A program made the position numbers and the translations under genes. This document shows, piece by piece, positions 1-3,875 of a stretch of DNA of 6,743 nucleotides. The stretch is taken from assembly GCA_003512525.1 (NCBI GenBank), contig DOQG01000026.1, forward strand, positions 21,007-27,749, written 5' to 3'. A model generated the notes under the pieces. The model was not told where the DNA came from and made no database searches. It saw nothing but the letters and a program-made list of their open reading frames with translations. Positions within the stretch are counted from its first letter, which is position 1. The number at the start of each line of letters is the position of its first letter. Origin of the DNA: Oscillospiraceae bacterium (GTDB lineage: Bacteria; Bacillota; Clostridia; Oscillospirales; Ruminococcaceae).

Positions 1-44
1 AAAAAGAAATAACCGCCCCATGTTGCAAGCTGAAGGCGGTTATT
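1..44 (-). terminator. Strong intrinsic terminator at left edge (minus strand)
   Basis: Bases 8-17 (AATAACCGCC) and 35-44 (GGCGGTTATT) form a perfect 10-bp stem with a 17-nt loop. Read on the minus strand, the stem is followed directly by TTTCTTTTT (positions 9 to 1), a good U-tract. There is no U-tract on the plus side. It ends the short transcript that starts near position 88. If a minus-strand gene lies beyond the window edge, it could instead be an attenuator. Confidence 0.8.
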
Positions 45-88
45 CTTAAACCTAATTCAGGGAGCGACCGTCTGTCGTTTCCCTCTTT
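5..88 (-). ncRNA. Putative small RNA or attenuated leader RNA, about 85 nt
   Basis: A consensus promoter (95-123) and the terminator at 8-44 bound a transcript of roughly 85 nt with no usable open reading frame; the only ATG lies inside the terminator loop. The 5' part can fold into AGGGA / TCCCT with an inner CGAC / GTCG stem, followed by a linker and then the terminator hairpin. No known RNA family was recognised. It is either an independent sRNA or the leader of a minus-strand gene to the left of the window. The sequence in hand cannot decide between these. Confidence 0.5.
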
Positions 89-94
89 ATTTGT

Positions 95-123
95 ATTATA
101 ACATAAAATCAAGTCGGTGTCAA
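95..123 (-). promoter_or_regulatory. Fully consensus sigma-A promoter of the short RNA
   Basis: On the minus strand the -35 is TTGACA (123-118) and the -10 is TATAAT (100-95), separated by exactly 17 nt, with an extended TGT before the -10. Every consensus position is matched. The -35 sits exactly between the arms GTCGG (113-117) and CCGAC (124-128), so a protein could bind a dyad centred on it. Initiation is expected near position 88. Confidence 0.8.
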
Positions 124-128
124 CCGAC

Positions 129-168
129 ACGGCGGTACGCCGTCTTTTGCCTACCGGCAAAAGTTTTT
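129..168 (+). terminator. Two adjacent hairpins; the second resembles a plus-strand terminator
   Basis: Bases 129-143 form ACGGCG-GTA-CGCCGT. They are followed at once by CTTTTGCC (144-151), TACC, GGCAAAAG (156-163) and TTTTT (164-168). The second hairpin plus T5 has the form of an intrinsic terminator on the plus strand. No plus-strand gene precedes it in the window, and it lies just upstream of a strong minus-strand promoter. It may therefore insulate against transcription from the left, or belong to a palindromic intergenic element together with the dyad at 113-128. Confidence 0.45.
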
Positions 169-208
169 ATGTTAAAACGTTCTCAGCCATTGCGTAGCAA
201 AGCCGCAT

Positions 209-224
209 AAAAAGCCTTATGGCT
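209..224 (-). terminator. Intrinsic terminator downstream of the MazG-like gene
   Basis: The minus strand reads AGCC-ATAA-GGCT followed by TTTTT and ATGCGG. The stem is short (4 bp). Its identity is supported by the homologous, stronger terminator at 1389-1408, which is also followed on the minus strand by TTTTTTATGCGG. A competing inverted repeat, 181-190 with 219-228 (9 of 10 bases complementary), overlaps it. It ends the kinase/MazG transcript. Confidence 0.5.
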
Positions 225-252
225 AAGAAATATAAAAAGGAACAACAGTGAC

Positions 253-296
253 TGATATGCACCTCCAAATGTGTCTAACTTTTGGGGTGCATATCA
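253..296. mobile_element. 44-bp MITE-like palindrome with TGAC target duplication
   Basis: The arms TGATATGCACC (253-263) and GGTGCATATCA (286-296) form an 11-bp perfect terminal inverted repeat that starts with TG and ends with CA. Inside, CCAAA and TTTTGG continue the symmetry imperfectly. TGAC is present on both sides (249-252 and 297-300), as expected of a 4-bp target duplication. Read inward from the right end, TGATATGCACCCCAAAAGTT resembles termini of IS3-family (IS150-group) elements as I remember them; no search was run. The element carries no gene, so it would need a transposase supplied elsewhere. It interrupts a repeat whose uninterrupted homologue is at 1383-1481. Confidence 0.65.
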
Positions 297-301
297 TGAC
301 G

Positions 302-342
302 GGTGCTCCTTCTATGTGTTAAATTGCTCAACAAACGAGAAT
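302..342 (-). repeat. Dispersed gene-end repeat, copy A
   Basis: This is one of three same-orientation copies, each starting within a few bases of a stop codon. Its core TGTGTTAAATTGCTCA (315-330) aligns with 694-709 and 1452-1467. Minus-strand order is the gene stop, a variable spacer, the TGAGCA core, the AACACA part, then AAGGAG. The AAGGA half of its flanking hairpin (237-241 with 307-311) is now split by the 44-bp palindrome. Confidence 0.7.
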
Positions 343-666
343 CTACCATCTATTCATATTCTTTTCAAACTTTTCGGTATATGCTTGTTTTAACTCATTC
401 GCTGTAATCCCATAGCACAGCATTACGTCATTATAATACATTAAAACATCCGCCATTTCCTCAACTAAATCTTTTCTTAACTCTGTATCCGACGCTGCTT
501 CTATTCCTCCGTTCTTTTTTACAATATCAATCACTTCGCCTATTTCTCCGATCATCCAAAGCAACTTGTTTTTACCTGTTTCCGGACAAATCGGCTCCCA
601 CTTATCTTTATACTTGTTCTGAAGTTTTATCTGCATTTTTTGCATTTCATCAATACCGAAATCCAT
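343..666 (-). CDS. MazG-like nucleotide pyrophosphohydrolase
   Basis: This 107-residue protein is predicted to hydrolyse nucleoside triphosphates, probably non-canonical or excess ones, to monophosphate and pyrophosphate in the cytoplasm. The MazG-type metal-binding pattern ExxE-(12-28)-ExxD is present: E41-I-G-E44 in helix 'GEIGEVIDIVKK', and E70-M-A-D73 in 'EEMADVLMYY'. The single-domain length of about 100 residues fits the MazG-like/dUTPase-like all-alpha superfamily, not full-length two-domain MazG. The ATG is preceded by GGAGGAGG at a rather long 11-nt spacing. It lies 56 nt downstream of the kinase gene with no promoter visible between them, so the two are probably cotranscribed. Substrate cannot be inferred. 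Both flanks carry the dispersed repeat, which suggests the gene was acquired as a module. Confidence 0.85.
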   Translation of the reverse strand: MDFGIDEMQKMQIKLQNKYKDKWEPICPETGKNKLLWMIGEIGEVIDIVKKNGGIEAASDTELRKDLVEEMADVLMYYNDVMLCYGITANELKQAYTEKFEKNMNRW

Positions 667-676
667 ATTTTAATTT

Positions 677-722
677 TCCTCCTCCATTTCCGATGTGTCA
701 AGTTGCTCGACTTATCGGAAGT
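677..722 (-). repeat. Dispersed gene-end repeat, copy B, with bulged hairpin
   Basis: The core TGTGTCAAGTTGCTCG (694-709) matches copies A and C. It lies between the kinase stop (723-725) and the ribosome binding site of the MazG-like gene. TTCCGAT (688-694) pairs with ATCGGAA (714-720), and AAGT (700-703) with ACTT (710-713), giving an 11-bp stem with a 5-nt bulge. There is no U-tract, so it would act as a processing or stability structure and not as a terminator. Confidence 0.7.
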
Positions 723-1253
723 TTAGATTTTTGAAATTATTTCAACAGTTTCATTGATAATGCTTTCAAGTTCTTTAGCACCATCAATCACATAATCGCA
801 AGTTGCCAAATGATTTTTCACCATCTGAATATAGGCTATTCTTGCATATTTCAAATATGTATCCATTTCATTGCAAATTTCATCTGACGTAGCCTCTCTC
901 ATATCTCTAAGAATTCTTCGAGCCATTGCTATATCTAACGGTGTATCAATAAATATGCAACAATCCAAATAAGGTTTTATCATCTGATGTTGGTATGCAA
1001 ACGGATAGTCCAACAGTAAACAGTCATATTCACCACTGCGGACTATTTTATCAATATCAGTTTTTAACGGCGATAAGTCCCATACATGAACATCTGCTCC
1101 TTCTGACACCCATTTTGAAAAATCTTCTACTTCTCCTTCAAATGAGTAGTTATCAAAGTGAAGTGACGATGTTCTCGGAAGCCTATCTTTAACCGCATTT
1201 ACGACTGTTGTTTTTCCGCCTGCTGTCACAGCTCCAATAGCTATTATTTTCAT
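723..1253 (-). CDS. Uridine-kinase-like P-loop NTPase/kinase
   Basis: The product is about 176 residues and most resembles small nucleoside (uridine) or adenylate-type kinases; the exact substrate is unknown. Visible features from the ATG: Walker A GAVTAGGKTT at residues 7-16; an acceptor-site-like segment 'HFDNYSF' near residue 33, as in uridine kinases; a Walker-B-like strand 'YDCLLLDYPFAY' near residue 80; and an Arg-rich LID-like segment 'ARRILRDMREA' after 'CIFIDTPLDIAM'. The ATG at 1253 is preferred over an in-frame GTG at 1271. The GTG codon lies inside the GTGGGGGAA stretch that would serve as ribosome binding site for the ATG. The gene has its own promoter (1313-1341) and is probably cotranscribed with the downstream MazG-like gene. 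Confidence 0.75.
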   Translation of the reverse strand: MKIIAIGAVTAGGKTTVVNAVKDRLPRTSSLHFDNYSFEGEVEDFSKWVSEGADVHVWDLSPLKTDIDKIVRSGEYDCLLLDYPFAYQHQMIKPYLDCCIFIDTPLDIAMARRILRDMREATSDEICNEMDTYLKYARIAYIQMVKNHLATCDYVIDGAKELESIINETVEIISKI

Positions 1254-1312
1254 TATATTATATTCCCCCACAAATACGATTTGCCGGGCAGTTAACCCGC
1301 CCTCTTCAACTC

Positions 1313-1341
1313 ATTATACCACGCATTTCCAATTTATGCAA
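1313..1341 (-). promoter_or_regulatory. Promoter of kinase/MazG transcript
   Basis: The minus strand has TTGCAT (1341-1336), a 17-nt spacer and TATAAT (1318-1313), with an extended TGG before the -10. The string TGCGTGGTATAAT is identical in the promoter at 2055-2083. Initiation is expected near 1306, giving a leader of about 50 nt that includes a CGGG / CCCG mini-stem. Confidence 0.75.
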
Positions 1342-1388
1342 CCGATTTTCCTATCAAAATGCCATTGGGCTGACATCGTAAACCGCAT

Positions 1389-1450
1389 AAAAAAGAGCCT
1401 TGCGGCTCGGGGGTATAGGAAAAGGAGCAGCCGGTGTGGGTCCTCCTTTT
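1389..1450 (-). terminator. Tandem hairpin terminator after the isochorismatase gene
   Basis: In minus-strand order the first hairpin is AAAAGGAG (1450-1443) pairing with CTCCTTTT (1427-1420), 8 bp with a 15-nt loop and ending in TTTT. The second is GAGCC-GCAA-GGCTC (1408-1395) followed by TTTTTT (1394-1389), a classical intrinsic terminator. The same arrangement, degraded and interrupted by the 44-bp palindrome, follows the MazG-like gene. It separates the hydrolase transcript from the kinase promoter at 1313-1341. Confidence 0.8.
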
Positions 1451-1481
1451 GTGTGTTAAACTGCTCGATAAATTGGAAGTT
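1438..1481 (-). repeat. Dispersed gene-end repeat, copy C
   Basis: The core TGTGTTAAACTGCTCG (1452-1467) matches copies A and B. It starts immediately after the hydrolase stop (1483-1485) and runs into the double hairpin at 1389-1450. This copy is uninterrupted, so it is the natural empty-site comparison for copy A. Confidence 0.7.
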
Positions 1482-1482
1482 A

Positions 1483-2004
1483 TCAGCTCATTAGTTCAAG
1501 TGCTTTATTAAAAGAAATGCACTCTGCATATCTACTGTTCCAAATAAATTCATTGTAATATCTGTAAGTCTGCTCAGCAGTCATAAACTGATTATCAAAT
1601 GTGCTGTTCGTATTTTCAGGAACTAACATTTTGAAACCATGCTCAAAACCTGCTTTAATGGTCGCATCAATACAGTAATCCGTTTGCAGCCCGACTATTA
1701 TTATTGTTTTTTCTTCTTTTTTCTTTAAATATTCCAATAATCCTGTATCTTTGAAAGAACTATTTGCATTTTTATCAAAGATAATCTCGCCATCTACAGG
1801 TTGAAAGCCTTCATATATTTCAAATCCATTGTTTCCTTTTGTCAGTTCATTTCCAACACCATCATCATGCCTTACAAATATAACCTCTATATCATTATGA
1901 CGAGCTTTATTTATCAACTTCCTAACATGAGATTCAAACACGTCAAATTGATATAGTCTGCTGTTTGTAATCGCTTTTTGTGTATCAACAACTAAAAGCA
2001 CCAT
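1483..2004 (-). CDS. Isochorismatase-family cysteine hydrolase
   Basis: This 173-residue cytosolic alpha/beta hydrolase belongs to the isochorismatase/nicotinamidase superfamily. The expected Asp-Lys-Cys triad is visible: D7 in 'VLLVVDTQ', K78 in 'IFDKNANSSF' and C111 in 'GLQTDYCIDAT'. Length is normal for the small single-domain members. The ATG at 2004 is chosen because GGGAGGTG lies 7 nt upstream; an in-frame TTG five codons earlier would place that site inside the gene. Substrate is unknown: relatives act on isochorismate, nicotinamide, N-carbamoylsarcosine, ureidoacrylate or other small amides, and no biosynthetic neighbour points to one. It has its own promoter and terminator and is flanked by inverted copies of the dispersed repeat core. 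Confidence 0.87.
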   Translation of the reverse strand: MVLLVVDTQKAITNSRLYQFDVFESHVRKLINKARHNDIEVIFVRHDDGVGNELTKGNNGFEIYEGFQPVDGEIIFDKNANSSFKDTGLLEYLKKKEEKTIIIVGLQTDYCIDATIKAGFEHGFKMLVPENTNSTFDNQFMTAEQTYRYYNEFIWNSRYAECISFNKALELMS

Positions 2005-2011
2005 ATGGACA

Positions 2012-2047
2012 CCTCCCAATCCCGATTGTCGAGCAGCTTATGACCGT
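2012..2047 (+). repeat. Inverted copy D of the repeat core, in the isochorismatase leader
   Basis: TCGAGCAG (2029-2036) with flanking bases (about TCCCGATTG before it and CTTATG after it) is an inverted relative of copy C (CTGCTCGA at 1461-1468 with TAAA before it). The isochorismatase gene is therefore bracketed by imperfect inverted repeats of about 20 bp. The copy occupies most of the predicted 5' leader of its mRNA, ending just before the GGGAGGTG ribosome binding site. Confidence 0.55.
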
Positions 2048-2054
2048 TAAATAG

Positions 2055-2083
2055 ATTATACCACGCACCTCGACTTTTTTCAA
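2055..2083 (-). promoter_or_regulatory. Promoter of isochorismatase-family gene
   Basis: The minus strand has TTGAAA (2083-2078), a 17-nt spacer and TATAAT (2060-2055), with an extended TGG before the -10. It is near-identical to the kinase promoter: about 25 of 31 bases match over the whole element, including a 13-base identical block TGCGTGGTATAAT. Initiation is expected near 2048. Confidence 0.8.
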
Positions 2084-2124
2084 CCACATTTTCAAAGTAA
2101 ACCTGCTCAAATCGCACAAAATAA

Positions 2125-2153
2125 TTGACAAAATCGAACGATTGATGTATAAT
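2125..2153 (+). promoter_or_regulatory. Perfect-consensus promoter and candidate operator of the toxin-antitoxin operon
   Basis: TTGACA (2125-2130) and TATAAT (2148-2153) are separated by 17 nt. A dyad AATCG-AA-CGATT (2132-2143) lies wholly in the spacer. The 9-mer AAATCGCAC at 2109-2117 recurs as AAATCGAAC at 2131-2139, 22 nt (about two helical turns) further on. A strong promoter with a dyad at this place fits autorepression by the antitoxin or the toxin-antitoxin complex. Initiation is expected near 2160. Confidence 0.8.
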
Positions 2154-2212
2154 GTAAATAGAAAAACGGATACTACTAAATACAGGCTATTAAAAGCAGG
2201 AGGTGCATTTTT

Positions 2213-2428
2213 ATGTCAATTACAGCAACCGAACTTAAGATGAATTTAGGCAAATACCTTATGCTTGCCGAAACGGAAGATGTGTTTATCACCAAAAACG
2301 GAAAGGTAATTGCAAAGCTCACCAATCCTAATGCCGACAGAGTTGAAATGGCGAAATCGCTGTTCGGCGTAATTCCCGCTGATGTCACCGTTGAAGAAGC
2401 CCGTGACGAAAGGCTGGATAATATATGA
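2213..2428 (+). CDS. Phd/YefM-like antitoxin of a type II toxin-antitoxin pair
   Basis: This is a 71-residue antitoxin. Residues 1-40 ('ITATELKMNLGKYL', then 'DVFITKNGKVIAKL') match the Phd/YefM fold, which dimerises and binds operator DNA. The acidic C-terminal third (about 43-71, 'VEEARDERLDNI') is the usual flexible toxin-binding tail. The ATG has AGGAGGTG 9 nt upstream. The stop overlaps the toxin start as ATGA (2425-2428), the usual coupling that makes antitoxin first. It is expected to neutralise the neighbouring PIN nuclease and to repress the shared promoter through the dyad at 2132-2143. Confidence 0.87.
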   Translation: MSITATELKMNLGKYLMLAETEDVFITKNGKVIAKLTNPNADRVEMAKSLFGVIPADVTVEEARDERLDNI

Positions 2429-2847
2429 CCGCCGTAATAGACACCTGTGTTATCATTGACGCTCTTCAAGGTCGTGAGCCTTTTTCGGCAGACGCTCAGA
2501 AGCTGTTCTTAGCCGTTTCAAACAGGCAGTTTGACGGTATTCTTACCGCCAAGTCAATTACAGATATATTCTATATTCTTCGCAGAAGTCTGCACAATGA
2601 CGCTCTTACCAAAGAATGCATACATAAACTGTTCGTACTTTTTGATATTGCCGATACATTTGCGGTCGACTGCCAGATTGCGCTCGGCACTCAAACAAAG
2701 GATTATGAAGACGCAGTAATGATTGAAACTGCAAAAAGAATAGGTGCGGATTGCATCATAACAAGAAATCTCAAGGATTACACAGCCACCGGGATTCCTG
2801 TTTATTCGCCTGCGGATTTTCTGAGCAGATTAACCGAAAACGAATAG
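2425..2847 (+). CDS. vapC: PIN-domain ribonuclease toxin, VapC family
   Basis: This 140-residue single PIN domain is predicted to be a Mg2+-dependent RNase that cleaves tRNA or other RNA and stops translation when antitoxin is lost. Conserved acidic residues are visible: D6 in 'AVIDTCVIID'; D47 in 'SITDIFYIL' at the place of the usual second acid; D96 in 'DYEDAVMIETA'; and a terminal acidic/polar cluster 'TRNLKDY' with N115 and D118. The 'DYEDA ... ADCIITRNLKDY' arrangement is typical of the PIN_3 group paired with Phd-like antitoxins in Clostridia. The gene appears intact and translationally coupled to the antitoxin, so the module should be functional. The RNA target is not predictable. Confidence 0.87.
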   Translation: MTAVIDTCVIIDALQGREPFSADAQKLFLAVSNRQFDGILTAKSITDIFYILRRSLHNDALTKECIHKLFVLFDIADTFAVDCQIALGTQTKDYEDAVMIETAKRIGADCIITRNLKDYTATGIPVYSPADFLSRLTENE

Positions 2848-2852
2848 AATTT

Positions 2853-2886
2853 CAGCCCTGCCGTTATAGCAGGGCTGTTCCTATTT
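2853..2886. terminator. Shared terminator between toxin and acetyltransferase genes
   Basis: CAGCCCTG (2853-2860) pairs with CAGGGCTG (2870-2877) around a 9-nt loop, an 8-bp stem. It lies between the ends of two converging genes (2847 and 2886). The plus-strand tail TTCCTATTT is a modest U-tract, and the minus side has no real one. It probably ends the plus transcript and only weakly the minus one. Confidence 0.65.
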
Positions 2887-3749
2887 CAGAACATAATATC
2901 CTGTATTTTCTTTCTGCCCATCCACTGTCTGCTTGTTACCTCATAACCGAGCTTATTGTACCACGCTACACGCTCGACATATAAAAGCTGAATATCCTTG
3001 CAGTTCTTTTCGTAAAGTGACAGACTGCCCTCGGCTGTCATAGTAAGTCCTATTCCTCGTCTGCGGTATTTATGAGTAACGCCGACACAGCCTATCATAC
3101 CGTGCTTTTCATTGTCCGCAAAGAACATTCCGCCGTCCTCCTCGACCATCTCAAAGCCGGCGATCTCGTCACCGCAGACGGCAAGCAGGACGGGAGCATC
3201 ACTATTCTCCTCGAATATCGGTAACCAATCTGCCTGAGCATCTTTTACGGCGGCTAAGAGCTTTTCTCTGTCGTTATCATCTGCAAAGCGGTATGTAACT
3301 CCGTTCGGGCGGGGAATTTCTTTCAGCTTTTCAACAGCTTTATCATTAAGCTCAAGCCCCATATTGACCGATATAAAGTCTGCACTGTAGTCTCTTTTTT
3401 CAAAGAACGGAACACTGCTCTCTTCGTCATTGTCACACGGCACACCCTGTAACAAGCCGCCCCCGCCGAGAATAACTTCATCGTAATTTGCGGAAATAAA
3501 ACCCTCTGCCATTATAAGCAGATGTTTTCCGTAACTGCTGTGCCTGTACTCCTTTTTGACACACAGGATAACCACGGAATTACCGTTCACTACGACAAAA
3601 CCGATAATCGTTTCGCTGCTTTCCGCAGTGAATATCTGTGAGTTATCTTTGTGCAGAATATCCCTGAAACGCTCGTATGTCAGCGGATAGCGCGGCATCG
3701 CTTCACAGTAGATATCATACAGGTCACGGATCGTGTATTCTTTGTTCAT
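2886..3749 (-). CDS. GNAT N-acetyltransferase with two tandem GNAT-like domains
   Basis: This 287-residue cytosolic protein is predicted to transfer an acetyl group from acetyl-CoA to an unknown amine. Two GNAT folds are visible. The N-terminal half (about 1-150) has strand-turn-helix 'VVILCVKKEYRHSSYGKHLL' near 59-78 with a degenerate pyrophosphate loop. The C-terminal half (about 152-287) has a canonical motif A, 'GCVGVTHKYRRRGIG' (220-234, R-R-R-G-I-G), and a motif-B-like 'WYNKLGYEV'. The C-terminal half is therefore probably the catalytic one. The ATG at 3749 with GAGGTGAT just upstream is preferred; an in-frame start at 3818 would begin upstream of the predicted -10. It is divergent from the deaminase operon across about 126 nt, with overlapping control elements. 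Confidence 0.82.
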   Translation of the reverse strand: MNKEYTIRDLYDIYCEAMPRYPLTYERFRDILHKDNSQIFTAESSETIIGFVVVNGNSVVILCVKKEYRHSSYGKHLLIMAEGFISANYDEVILGGGGLLQGVPCDNDEESSVPFFEKRDYSADFISVNMGLELNDKAVEKLKEIPRPNGVTYRFADDNDREKLLAAVKDAQADWLPIFEENSDAPVLLAVCGDEIAGFEMVEEDGGMFFADNEKHGMIGCVGVTHKYRRRGIGLTMTAEGSLSLYEKNCKDIQLLYVERVAWYNKLGYEVTSRQWMGRKKIQDIMF

Positions 3750-3772
3750 GGTATCACCTCGTTTTTTGCAGT

Positions 3773-3801
3773 ATTTTAACATAAATTGCGCTGTAAAGCA
3801 A
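3773..3801 (-). promoter_or_regulatory. Promoter of the GNAT gene
   Basis: The minus strand has TTGCTT (3801-3796), a 17-nt spacer and TAAAAT (3778-3773), with an extended TGT before the -10. It leaves a leader of about 18 nt, enough for the GAGGTGAT ribosome binding site. Confidence 0.65.
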
Positions 3802-3816
3802 CCCTGCCCCGGTTGC
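3798..3816. promoter_or_regulatory. Candidate operator dyad between divergent promoters
   Basis: GCAACC (3798-3803) and GGTTGC (3811-3816) form a perfect 6-bp inverted repeat around CTGCCCC. The left arm overlaps the -35 of the acetyltransferase promoter and the right arm overlaps the -35 of the deaminase promoter. One bound dimer could therefore control both directions. Part of the symmetry may simply come from two similar TTGC-type -35 hexamers facing away from each other. Confidence 0.45.
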
Positions 3817-3841
3817 AATCCTCCCTCATAAATGCTATAAT
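3813..3841 (+). promoter_or_regulatory. Promoter of the SAH deaminase/hydrolase operon
   Basis: TTGCAA (3813-3818), a 17-nt spacer and TATAAT (3836-3841), with an extended TGC before the -10. Initiation is expected near 3848, leaving a leader of about 28 nt with AAAGGA before the ATG at 3876. That is too short to hold a riboswitch. Confidence 0.75.
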
Positions 3842-3875
3842 AAGGTGTTGAGAAAAACGGACGAAAGGACTTTAT

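Noticed and set aside
1..342. CRISPR array or tRNA in the left intergenic region
   Set aside because: There are no regularly spaced direct repeats and no cloverleaf. The structures there are hairpins and a palindromic insertion.
995..1192. Plus-strand open frame inside the kinase gene
   Set aside because: It is antisense to a well-supported gene, has no family resemblance or ribosome binding site, and has a composition typical of a shadow frame.
302..1481. The repeats as integron attC sites
   Set aside because: Copies A and C contain GTTAAAY, which fits the GTTRRRY core, but copy B has GTCAAGT. No properly placed RYYYAAC partner or attC-like paired arms were found, there is no integrase in the window, and the genes have their own promoters.
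2005..2019. TTG start five codons upstream for the isochorismatase gene
   Set aside because: The extra codons are the ribosome binding site (GGGAGGTG) of the internal ATG at 2004.
2531..2984. Out-of-frame plus-strand frames at 2531-2719 and 2751-2984
   Set aside because: They overlap the intact PIN toxin gene and the convergent terminator, and have no recognisable protein features.
3750..3818. N-terminal extension of the acetyltransferase from an ATG at 3818
   Set aside because: It would start upstream of the predicted -10, its 23 residues resemble no GNAT start, and the ATG at 3749 has a good GAGGTGAT ribosome binding site.
3842..3875. SAM or SAH riboswitch before the deaminase operon
   Set aside because: The predicted leader is only about 28 nt, too short for any known SAM/SAH riboswitch, and no aptamer motif is visible.
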